A stretch of DNA of 12,184 nucleotides from Bacillota bacterium (GTDB lineage Bacteria > Bacillota > Clostridia > Oscillospirales > Ruminococcaceae): the NCBI GenBank assembly GCA_023456995.1, contig JAEWNU010000272.1:1-12184 (forward strand), read 5' to 3'. Position numbers and translations under genes: made by a program. The stretch's first letter is position 1. Each line of letters opens with the position of its first letter. The notes beneath the pieces were generated by a model. It ran no database searches, was not told where the DNA came from, and was given only the letters and a program-made list of their open reading frames with translations. Shown in pieces: positions 1 through 6,699 of this stretch.

Positions 1-1013
1 GTTTTGGTTGGCAGTTCCTGAATAACTGCAATCTCCGCGCCTGGACGGGGCAGTACCGGTTTTCCAGCCAGTCGAATGATGCCACTTTTGGGTTTGGCTT
101 CTCCATTGATTATAGAGAGCAGCTCACCAAAAATCTGATGGTCTACATCCTGTAAGACCACACATTCTCCAGCGCCCACTTTAAAATTTAAATCGCGAAT
201 GGAATTGCCCCTAATATGCTCCATTTCAAAAACAGGCGCACATGCTTTTTCCGCTAAGGCACTTTTGGTAATCTGCGGTCGAACCTTGCCGCTGTAAACC
301 TTAGTATAATGCCCAAAGGCTTCCGGCGTATCAGCGTCACTTTTAAGAATCTTAATAATTCTGCCATTGGACATCAAGGCCACCTTGTGGCACACCTGGC
401 ATAGCTCTTCAAAATGGAAGTCTACATATAAGAACGAAAACCCCTGTTCTGAATAATGGTTAAGCAAACGATGTATTTTCCGAAGCTCGGTTTCCGAAAG
501 GTTTGCGCTGATATCACGCAGCACAATTAGCCGATAGCCCGCCACCACTGATTTCAGCACAGCCACCACAACTCGCTCAAATGGGGTAAGGTCCCCCACA
601 TAGGAGTCGGCTGAAATAAAGATATCAATACTCTCTAAAAAAGGCAACAGCTGTTTGCGCAGGATGGATGGGCGCACTAGCCAGGGCTGAAAGCCCTGAC
701 GCAGAACAAAGATGTTGTCCACCACCGTCAAATCTTCTACAAGGCAGCTTTCACTTTGAATTAATCCAATGCGGTTGTACCGATGCTTTGCGGTGCGCCA
801 CGTATTGACCTGTTCCTCACGGTAATAAACATAGCCATACCGTAGCGGCGTGTTGTATTGCAACAGTTTTAACAGCGCGGTCAGCCCATGGTTATTTAAG
901 GGCAACAAGCCCATAATTTCCCCGGAAAATATGCTCAGATTAAAATCCTCTAGTTGAATAACGTCTTGCTCCAGACAGCATACGCGCTCCATGCGCAGCA
1001 CTTCTCGCCTCAT
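1..1013 (-). CDS. Degenerate RbsA-like ABC ATPase homologue (partial, runs off left edge)
   Basis: The frame is open for 337 codons from an ATG at 1013 to the window edge, with no stop. The order of elements matches a CUT2 sugar ATPase such as RbsA: a GEIMGLLPL strand and P-loop position near residues 31-48, a signature region near 140-155, a Walker B position near 161-168, an H-loop position near 195-203, then a second ATPase-like half from about residue 262. The catalytic motifs are gone. The first P-loop reads LNNHGLTALLK instead of GENGAGKSTLVK, the signature position reads DLTPFERVV, Walker B reads RLIVLRDIS instead of a DEPT form, and the H-loop reads YVDFHFEEL instead of YISHRLEEL. The second P-loop position (VLQDVDHQIFGELL) is also degenerate. 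The start overlaps the stop of the histidine kinase gene by 4 bp (ATGA), so the two are probably translationally coupled. ATP hydrolysis is unlikely; a regulatory or scaffolding role is inferred from the neighbours. The C-terminus is not visible. Confidence 0.8.
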   Translation of the reverse strand, partial: MRREVLRMERVCCLEQDVIQLEDFNLSIFSGEIMGLLPLNNHGLTALLKLLQYNTPLRYGYVYYREEQVNTWRTAKHRYNRIGLIQSESCLVEDLTVVDNIFVLRQGFQPWLVRPSILRKQLLPFLESIDIFISADSYVGDLTPFERVVVAVLKSVVAGYRLIVLRDISANLSETELRKIHRLLNHYSEQGFSFLYVDFHFEELCQVCHKVALMSNGRIIKILKSDADTPEAFGHYTKVYSGKVRPQITKSALAEKACAPVFEMEHIRGNSIRDLNFKVGAGECVVLQDVDHQIFGELLSIINGEAKPKSGIIRLAGKPVLPRPGAEIAVIQELPTK

Positions 1014-2029
1014 GACAGCACCTCGCTGTTGTGAACCTCGCGATCGCTGCTGATGGCGGGCAATGTAATTTCCACATCTGTACCCGCACCGGGGATGGAA
1101 AAGACATGTAGACCGTATTCCTCGCCGAATAGCAACCGGATGCGGTTATTTACGTTTGCAAGGGCAAGGCCGCCCTTTTCTTGCTCCTGCAAGGCAATGT
1201 TAAAATTCCCTTTGCCCATACGCCGGTTGATCTTGATCAGCGTCTCCTCATCCATGCCAAGACCGTCATCTGAAATGCGGATGAGCAGCCGTTTTTCAGT
1301 CCGTTCTAAATAGATGGTCAGATGCCCTGTTCCCACTTTAAGCTCGGTACCGTGAATAATGCTGTTTTCTAAAATGGGTTGCATTGTCAGCTTTGGCAGG
1401 CGGCAGCGGTAGATTTCCTCCCTGTCTTCGGGCGCACAGCGGATTTCCAGCTGGAGCCGATCACCGAAGCGATACTGCTGGATACTGAAATAGGTCTCAC
1501 AGTTTTGCAGCTCTTCCTCCACCGAAACTAAGTTTTCCACCTTGGTAATGGTGTAGCGAAAGAAGGTAGCGAGTGACTCGGTCATCTCGGCTACCTCTTT
1601 TAATCCAGCCAATAGCGTCTCACTGCGGATGCTTTCCAACGTGTTATAAAGAAAATGTGGATTAATCTGGTTTTGTAGCGCCAGATACTGCGCCTGTCGT
1701 TTGTTCATGTGGAAAAGCTGCATGGGGCTTAACAGCTCCCGCATCTGATCAAACAATTGCTTATTGGCGGGCGAAACGGCGCAGTCGCGTACCTCCTCGG
1801 CTTCGGAAATTGGATACCCCTCCAAAAACAGAGTCAGCATTCGCTCTATTCGCCAATATGGGCGTACCACCAGCGCCCAACCCATATAAGCCGAAATCAC
1901 CCAGCCTGACACCAGCATCACAGAGGGAATAGGCAGCAAAGCGCTCAGCAGCGCCGCCAGACTTCCAAAAGCGAACAGTACAGCCAAACGAAAGGAAAGA
2001 TATCCCCAACCCAACCTGAACCGGTTCAT
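1010..2029 (-). CDS. LytS/YesM-type sensor histidine kinase, short membrane anchor
   Basis: This is a membrane sensor kinase of the His_kinase (PF06580) family, expected to phosphorylate the response regulator encoded just upstream. From the ATG at 2029 it has 339 residues. Two hydrophobic segments lie at about residues 10-32 and 36-56 with almost no loop between them, so there is no extracellular sensor domain. A linker follows, then the phosphoacceptor region QNQINPHFLYNTLE with His125. The ATPase domain shows QPILENSIIHG (N box, about 217-227), SDDGLGMD (about 253-260), the GGLALANVNNR region and a C-terminal GAGTDVEITLP. The start is uncertain: ATG at 2041 adds four residues but has AAAGGA with no spacing, and the in-frame TTG at 2074 has no visible Shine-Dalgarno. 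ATG 2029 places basic residues just before the first membrane segment. The gene follows the regulator by about 80 nt and overlaps the degenerate ABC gene by 4 bp. Family assignment is firm; the signal sensed is unknown. Confidence 0.9.
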   Translation of the reverse strand: MNRFRLGWGYLSFRLAVLFAFGSLAALLSALLPIPSVMLVSGWVISAYMGWALVVRPYWRIERMLTLFLEGYPISEAEEVRDCAVSPANKQLFDQMRELLSPMQLFHMNKRQAQYLALQNQINPHFLYNTLESIRSETLLAGLKEVAEMTESLATFFRYTITKVENLVSVEEELQNCETYFSIQQYRFGDRLQLEIRCAPEDREEIYRCRLPKLTMQPILENSIIHGTELKVGTGHLTIYLERTEKRLLIRISDDGLGMDEETLIKINRRMGKGNFNIALQEQEKGGLALANVNNRIRLLFGEEYGLHVFSIPGAGTDVEITLPAISSDREVHNSEVLS

Positions 2030-2108
2030 ACTTTCGACCATTCCTTTCGCTTTATTCCAGGCACAAAACAACAAAGGGCAAAGGGCTAAATTTTTCTAAA
2101 GCCCCAAA

Positions 2109-3698
2109 TTACCCATATAGTTTTCGGTATTGCCCGGGATTCAGACTGGTTATCTTTTTAAAGGTGCTTGTGAAATGTTTAAGATCGTTATATCCTACCC
2201 GGTCACATACCTCCGCAATAGACAAACCAGTATCCTGCAAAAGGGTTTTGGCCTGTTCAATGCGTATCCAAGCGAGATATTTTGAGAAGCCTTCTCCGTT
2301 CTCTTTTTTAAACATGGTGCTGAAATAGCTGACGCTAAAGCCGGTTGCGGCACAGACGTCCTCCAGCGAAATGGGCTCATTATAATGTTGCTGAATATAT
2401 TGCTTTGCAATGCGAATAGGGCGGATAGCCTCATTTTCCTGCTGCTCCCAAAGTAATTCCAACTGCCTTCGCTGGAAGCATCGAAGGCAGTCAAAAAGCC
2501 GCTCAGCACTACCGCAAAGCTCACAGTGCTCTGCAAAATCCTTTACCGGATCGGATTGATCGTTTAGATGTAACCTGACTGCAAACATTCGGCCGGCAGC
2601 CAGCACTAGTTCTAGCAGCTCATAGCCCCGTGCATCGGGCACCTGAACTGCCGCACGGCGTAGATCTTCAACCACCCTATCCGCCTCGTCGGCGCTCAGG
2701 GCGTCCACAGCCCGTTCCATCCCATGGCTATATTTATCCAGAACCTGCCGCATCCTTAAAGGGGAAGGGCTGGGCGCCGACTCCAACAGTCGTCCGGTTC
2801 CTTCCACCAGTCGCCCGCAGATGGCCAACCGGGCGCTGCGCAATGATTGTGGCAGTTCCAAGGATGACTGTACCGCCTTGCCAATGGCCAAAGAAAATTC
2901 CACCGAACCATAAAAAAGCTGTTGGGCCACCAACTGGTTTAAACAATCCCGCAGTACACGGCGGATGGCACTTTTTTGATGCGGTTCAAAATGAAGGACG
3001 CCATAGCCGGTGCTCCGATAAAATTGCAACAGCCCAACATTGTAAAACGATTTAAGCGCCGGTTCCAGCACTTGGGCAACCTTGCTTTGCAAAGCCAAAA
3101 GAGACGCGTTTTCAATCGTGCCAGGTATGTAATCTATTTTGAGAATATATACTTGAAAAAGCCCCGTGCCCACCGGAAAACCGTATTCGTTTTTAAGTTG
3201 CTCAACAGTAGGCGCTTCCAGCCTGCCCTGCAATAAGTCTTCCATCAGGCGGCCACGCAGTCGGTCATGATCTTTTTGGCTGCTCTGCCGCAGATCCTCC
3301 ATGGCAACGAATGAAGCCGCCCGGCTTTGGCAGCGCTCAGCAAGCTTCTTCAGCGTGGTATTTAGCGCTTCCTGTTTGATGGGCTTGAGTAAGTAATCAC
3401 CAACACCGTATCGAATGGCGGATTGTGCGTATTCAAACTGCGCATATCCACTGATGATTACAATTTCCAACTCCGGAGATATTTGCCTTGCACGTTCAAT
3501 TAGTTCCAATCCGTCACAGCCCGGCATTCGGATATCGGTAATCAAAATATCCGGCTTTGCCTGCTCAACCAGTTCCAATGCCTCCAGACCGTTGGAGGCC
3601 ATTCCGGCCAATTCCATGCCCAATGCATTCCAGTCCACCAGCATCTGCACCAAACGACAGACTCTTACCTCGTCATCTGCAATCACCACTTGAAGCAT
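2109..3698 (-). CDS. YesN-type response regulator, receiver plus AraC DNA-binding domain
   Basis: This is a cytoplasmic transcription regulator of 529 residues. The N-terminal receiver domain (about 1-120) has acidic residues D8, D9 and E10, phosphoacceptor D55 in ILITDIRMPG, and K105 in YLLKPIK. A long middle region (about 130-420) has no motif I recognise, as is usual in YesN-type proteins. The C-terminus (about 428-529) is an AraC/XylS double helix-turn-helix, with ISLEDVCAATGFSVSYFSTMFKK as the first helix pair and LSIAEVCDRVGYNDLKHFTSTFKK, then NPGQYRK, as the second. The ATG at 3698 is preceded by AGGAGG with a 6-nt spacer, which fixes the start. The gene lies between the sugar kinase (51 nt upstream) and the sensor kinase, so the pair is probably cotranscribed with the catabolic genes. 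By family precedent it likely activates the nearby sugar transporter and/or catabolic promoters in response to a sugar. The target is inferred. Confidence 0.92.
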   Translation of the reverse strand: MLQVVIADDEVRVCRLVQMLVDWNALGMELAGMASNGLEALELVEQAKPDILITDIRMPGCDGLELIERARQISPELEIVIISGYAQFEYAQSAIRYGVGDYLLKPIKQEALNTTLKKLAERCQSRAASFVAMEDLRQSSQKDHDRLRGRLMEDLLQGRLEAPTVEQLKNEYGFPVGTGLFQVYILKIDYIPGTIENASLLALQSKVAQVLEPALKSFYNVGLLQFYRSTGYGVLHFEPHQKSAIRRVLRDCLNQLVAQQLFYGSVEFSLAIGKAVQSSLELPQSLRSARLAICGRLVEGTGRLLESAPSPSPLRMRQVLDKYSHGMERAVDALSADEADRVVEDLRRAAVQVPDARGYELLELVLAAGRMFAVRLHLNDQSDPVKDFAEHCELCGSAERLFDCLRCFQRRQLELLWEQQENEAIRPIRIAKQYIQQHYNEPISLEDVCAATGFSVSYFSTMFKKENGEGFSKYLAWIRIEQAKTLLQDTGLSIAEVCDRVGYNDLKHFTSTFKKITSLNPGQYRKLYG

Positions 3699-3749
3699 AG
3701 CGCACCTCCTGCTGCTGCCTGATGTCTAAACGCTTTACGCTATTGAGGG

Positions 3750-4709
3750 TTAAAAATGCATCTCTATGGCTCTCAGAACCTCCTGCATAGAGGGAATGCT
3801 GGGTATTCCACCCATTTTACGGGTGGAAAGACTAGAAGCTGCGCTGGCAAAGCGCGCAATTTCCCCCAACTCTGAGAGGGTCAATGCGCCTGGAGCTTTG
3901 TTCTTTTCCAAAATAAGACTGACCGCACTACCACCGAAAATATCCCCCGCACCGGTCGTGTCAATGGTTTTGACGTCGATGCTCGGGCAGAACACAGCGC
4001 CATGATGGTTTTTTAGATAGCAGCCCTTTGGCCCCAGTGTCACCATGGCGAGCTGGGCGCCGTACTCTGTTAGAATTCGAGTAGCACCTTCATCCTCATC
4101 GCAATTCCAAAGGAAACGCACTTCTTCGTCGCTGATTTTGACGATATCTGCCTGAGAAAGACCCCAGAGGATCTGTTTTTCAGCCTCCTGTGGGGTGCGC
4201 CAGAGCGAAAGACGAAGGTTGGGGTCATAGGTGATGAGCTTGCCATTCTTCTTTGCGTAAGCGACCGCCCGCTGTGTGGCGGTACGTGCCGGTTCGTCGG
4301 TGAGGCTAAGCGTGCCAAAGTGGAAAGCCCGAGTCGCATCGATAAAGGAGAGATCTAATTCCTCAAAGCTCAGGCAGGTATCGGCACCCGGCTTACGTGC
4401 AAAACTGAATTTGCGGTTGCCTTTTTCATCGAAAGTGACAAACGCTAAAGTCGTGAACACCTCGGGGTCCTCAATAATACCCCCAGTTTCAATACCGGCG
4501 TTTTTAACGGTTTCCACCAATAACTTTCCAAATGTGTCGGCGCCGACCTTTCCAAGAAAGGCCGTCTTTCTGCCATAGGCGGTCAACGCGGCCAGAAAAT
4601 TAACCGGTGCACCACCGGGTTTGGCCGCCATGGTAGGGTATCCGTTTTTATCGGCACCAAGTGTCGCAAAATCAATGAGAAGCTCGCCGATAGCCGTTAC
4701 GTCGTACAT
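3750..4709 (-). CDS. PfkB-family sugar kinase, fructokinase-like
   Basis: This 319-residue protein is a ribokinase/PfkB-family kinase that transfers phosphate from ATP to a sugar in the cytoplasm. The family signature near the N-terminus is PGGAPVNFLAAL (about 31-42), followed by FLGKVGADTFG. The C-terminal anion-hole and catalytic motif is DTTGAGD (250-256), with D256 as the predicted catalytic base. YDPNLR (161-166) is also typical. The overall pattern (GELLIDF start, FARKPGAD, FHFGTLSL) resembles fructokinases more than ribokinases, so fructose to fructose 6-phosphate is the best guess; other ketoses are possible. The frame is open upstream to about 5000, but ATG 4709 is right: it has GAGGTGG about 7 nt upstream, begins the family's N-terminus, and lies 16 nt after the isomerase stop. 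Tight spacing to the isomerase gene suggests the two enzymes act in sequence. Confidence 0.88.
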   Translation of the reverse strand: MYDVTAIGELLIDFATLGADKNGYPTMAAKPGGAPVNFLAALTAYGRKTAFLGKVGADTFGKLLVETVKNAGIETGGIIEDPEVFTTLAFVTFDEKGNRKFSFARKPGADTCLSFEELDLSFIDATRAFHFGTLSLTDEPARTATQRAVAYAKKNGKLITYDPNLRLSLWRTPQEAEKQILWGLSQADIVKISDEEVRFLWNCDEDEGATRILTEYGAQLAMVTLGPKGCYLKNHHGAVFCPSIDVKTIDTTGAGDIFGGSAVSLILEKNKAPGALTLSELGEIARFASAASSLSTRKMGGIPSIPSMQEVLRAIEMHF

Positions 4710-4725
4710 AAAGCCCACCTCTTTT

Positions 4726-5412
4726 CTATTTTGCAGGCGGATATTCATTGCAGAGAAGGCGGTAGGGCTTTTCGTCCTCTTCAATAGTGGGGAAGCGCCC
4801 AATTCGCTCATAAAAGCGGTTGTCAGAATTGTCGTCGTTACACTGGCTGACCTCGCCCAGCAGCACCGGACCGGTGCCCGCCTCCACCGTAAAATCGTGA
4901 TACAAATAGGGTTGAATTGCGATGCTCTCACCTGGTGTAAGCCGCACTTGTGTACCTGCGGGTACCACAAGTTCCCGCCCGTCCAAAAAAACGTGAACAA
5001 CGCTCATCTTGTCCAAATCTTCATCTTGGGTTGAATTATATACCCGAATCAGTACATTGCCGCCGCCGCGGTTGATGATATCCTCCATCTTGCTCCAATG
5101 AAAGTGCATGGGGGAATACTGCCCTTCGCTTAAATACAACAGTTTTTCTGCATAAGTTTTAGGATATTTCTCCCGCAAAGCCAAATTACCGTTGCGGATG
5201 GTAATGAGGGAAAAACCGATTTTTTGAAAGTTACCCAACCCGTAGTCGGTGATATCCCAACCCAGCAGATTGTCTCGTATCTCATCATAATCATGCCCTT
5301 TTTGTTGCCAATCCTCTGGCGTAAAGTGGCAAAACGGGGGCAGCGCAAAACGATGTTCTTTAATAAAAGCTTCCATTTCTTTAAGCGCGGCGTTAATTTC
5401 ACTGCGTTTCAT
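4726..5412 (-). CDS. D-lyxose (D-mannose) isomerase, cupin fold
   Basis: This 228-residue protein matches the D-lyxose isomerase family (EC 5.3.1.15; the family of E. coli O157 Z5688 and B. subtilis YdaE), which interconverts D-lyxose and D-xylulose and also D-mannose and D-fructose, using a divalent metal such as manganese. The cupin metal ligands are visible: H103 and H105 in SPMHFHWSKMED, E110, and H172 in PYLYHDFTV. Other family-like stretches are LGWDITDYGLG (about 50-60) and EKLLYLSEGQYSPMH. The length is that of the longer Z5688-type members. The ATG at 5412 has GGAGGT 8 nt upstream. It is the first gene after its own promoter and is followed 16 nt later by the sugar kinase, which would trap the ketose product. 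Family call is strong; whether lyxose or mannose is the physiological substrate is not visible in the sequence. Confidence 0.9.
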   Translation of the reverse strand: MKRSEINAALKEMEAFIKEHRFALPPFCHFTPEDWQQKGHDYDEIRDNLLGWDITDYGLGNFQKIGFSLITIRNGNLALREKYPKTYAEKLLYLSEGQYSPMHFHWSKMEDIINRGGGNVLIRVYNSTQDEDLDKMSVVHVFLDGRELVVPAGTQVRLTPGESIAIQPYLYHDFTVEAGTGPVLLGEVSQCNDDNSDNRFYERIGRFPTIEEDEKPYRLLCNEYPPAK

Positions 5413-5442
5413 AATGGTAAACCTCCGATATTTCTATTAGTG

Positions 5443-5471
5443 ATCATAGCACAATGCATAGAGCCTTTCAA
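5443..5471 (-). promoter_or_regulatory. Sigma-A promoter for the isomerase-kinase-regulator operon
   Basis: On the minus strand, TTGAAA (5471-5466) and TATGAT (5448-5443) are separated by exactly 17 nt. The -10 is preceded by TGC, giving an extended -10. The -35 begins 2 nt past the T tract of the upstream terminator. The isomerase ATG lies about 30 nt downstream, which leaves a short leader with the GGAGGT site. Confidence 0.65.
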
Positions 5472-5473
5472 GA

Positions 5474-5506
5474 AAAAGACGCCGATCATGACAACCGGCG
5501 TCTTTT
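5474..5506. terminator. Bidirectional-looking hairpin terminator after the rbsB-like gene
   Basis: A perfect 11-bp inverted repeat, AAAAGACGCCG / CGGCGTCTTTT (5474-5484 and 5496-5506), encloses an 11-nt loop. On the minus strand it is followed by TTTTTCTTG, so it should end transcription of the transporter operon. On the plus strand there is also a run of four T. It separates the transporter operon from the isomerase operon, though partial read-through is possible. Confidence 0.8.
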
Positions 5507-5560
5507 GAGTTTATTGGCGGAAGTAAAAGCCTTTCAGCCGCTCCACCGGTTAATATTAAT

Positions 5561-6526
5561 TTACTTGGTCAGAACAGAAACGCCGGTATCGGTAACAGCT
5601 CCGCCAAGGCTTGTGCCTTCTAAGGCTGAGACCGCTGCCTTGACACCTTTGTAACCCATTACGTCGGGATTCTGGGCCATCGTGCAAAGAAGATGACCAT
5701 CTGCAATCAAATTCAGGATGGCATCGGACTTATCAAAGCCAACGCCGACAACTTTTCCACCTGCTGCCTTGATGGCATTGCCTGCGCCAGTGGTCGAGCC
5801 TTCATTAGCGCCGAAAATGCCCACAACACCCTGGGTGATGTAGTTTTCTGCGATGGACTGGGATTTGGCCGCGTCACCCTCGCCGTATTGGGTTTCCATC
5901 AGTTCAAAGCCCTTTCCTTCAAACGCCGAGCGGAAGCCCTCTTCGCGCTTGACGCAGGAGTCGGTGGCTGCGTTGACGTTGACAATGCCGATCTTGCCCG
6001 AAGTTTTGCCCGCCGCTTTCAGAGCCTTGAGCATTTCTTCACCTGCGGTTTTGCCCGCCGCCTTGTTATCGGTGGAGAAGGTCGCTTCGGCCGGAACGTT
6101 GGCAGGAGAGTCCACATAGACGATCTTCAGACCGGCGCTGGCTGCTTCCTTCAATGCCGAAGAAATGGCATCCGGGCCGTTAGCCGCCACAATAATGGCG
6201 TTGTAGCCGCCTGCTACTGCGTTATTGACGCATTCAATCTGCTGTGCGTCGTCCTTGGTATTTGGGGAGAGGAACTGCACCGTCACACCCAGCTCTGAAG
6301 CCGCTTTCTGTGCGCCTTCGTTAAGGGTGACCCAGTGCTGGTCAATGGAATCCATGGTAATTAGCGCAATCTTGATATTGCCGGTGCTTTCACCGCTGCT
6401 GCCGCTACTGCTGCTCTGAGGCTGCGACGCTGCTTGGCTGACGCTGGGCTGCGCACCACCGCAGCATCCTATCAGCGAAGCCACAAGAGCCAACGTGCAG
6501 AGAATTGCCACGATCTTTTTACTCAA
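5561..6526 (-). CDS. RbsB-like sugar-binding lipoprotein of a CUT2 ABC importer
   Basis: This 321-residue protein is the extracellular substrate-binding component of the importer encoded upstream. It has a lipoprotein signal peptide: basic SKK, a hydrophobic run IVAILCTLALVASLIG, then a lipobox ending LIGC with C21 as the lipidated cysteine. A Ser/Gln-rich linker follows (about 28-48). The mature domain begins IKIALITMDSIDQHWVTLNEGAQ and has the Peripla_BP_4 (ribose/galactose-binding) layout, including AIIVAANGPDAI, IVYVDSPAN, GIVNVNAATDS, FGANEGSTTGAGNAI and VGVGFDKSDAIL. The start is a TTG at 6526, supported by AGGAGG 8 nt upstream and by the complete signal peptide; no ATG lies near. It is the last gene of the transporter operon, after a 173-nt gap from the permease, which may allow separate high-level expression. 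The sugar bound cannot be told from sequence; family members bind ribose, xylose, fructose, allose and others. Confidence 0.9.
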   Translation of the reverse strand: MSKKIVAILCTLALVASLIGCCGGAQPSVSQAASQPQSSSSGSSGESTGNIKIALITMDSIDQHWVTLNEGAQKAASELGVTVQFLSPNTKDDAQQIECVNNAVAGGYNAIIVAANGPDAISSALKEAASAGLKIVYVDSPANVPAEATFSTDNKAAGKTAGEEMLKALKAAGKTSGKIGIVNVNAATDSCVKREEGFRSAFEGKGFELMETQYGEGDAAKSQSIAENYITQGVVGIFGANEGSTTGAGNAIKAAGGKVVGVGFDKSDAILNLIADGHLLCTMAQNPDVMGYKGVKAAVSALEGTSLGGAVTDTGVSVLTK

Positions 6527-6677
6527 AACTAATTCCTCCTTTATTTAGCTTATCTCATACTAAACACAAACTGAAGACACATAAACTTGGCGGTCTTTTT
6601 CGTCTCGTATGTCTAGCCAGAGCCAAAAACAGCACCACCATTTTATTGCGTTCTCAATTGGTGATTAATATTAACAA

Positions 6678-6694
6678 CCGCAGTTTTGCTGCGG
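6678..6694 (-). repeat. Intercistronic hairpin between permease and binding-protein genes
   Basis: A perfect 6-bp stem (CCGCAG / CTGCGG) with a 5-nt loop starts 5 nt after the permease stop codon on the minus strand. The following sequence, TTGTTAATATT, is T-rich but not a strong T tract. It may act as a weak terminator or as an mRNA-processing or stabilising element that adjusts the level of the binding protein relative to the transporter. The function is inferred. Confidence 0.4.
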
Positions 6695-6699
6695 GATTG

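Noticed and set aside
2030..2074. TTG start at 2074 for the histidine kinase
   Set aside because: No Shine-Dalgarno precedes it, and ATG codons at 2041 and 2029 give a more natural N-terminus before the first membrane segment.
2083..2104. Short hairpin (GGGCT/AGCCC) after the response regulator stop codon
   Set aside because: The stem is only 5 bp with a 12-nt loop and no T tract follows on the minus strand, so it is unlikely to separate regulator and kinase.
3725..3738. Catabolite-repression (cre)-like sequence TCTAAACGCTTTAC between kinase and regulator genes
   Set aside because: The central part resembles a cre site, but both conserved outer positions (TG and CA) are missing, and it is not located at a recognised promoter.
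4710..5000. N-terminal extension of the sugar kinase frame upstream of 4709
   Set aside because: The extension overlaps the isomerase gene in another frame, has no kinase-family sequence, and ATG 4709 has a good ribosome binding site and the family's normal N-terminus.
5693..6298. 201-codon plus-strand open frame opposite the rbsB-like gene
   Set aside because: It lies wholly inside the antisense of a clearly coding lipoprotein gene, has no recognisable domain and no convincing ribosome binding site.
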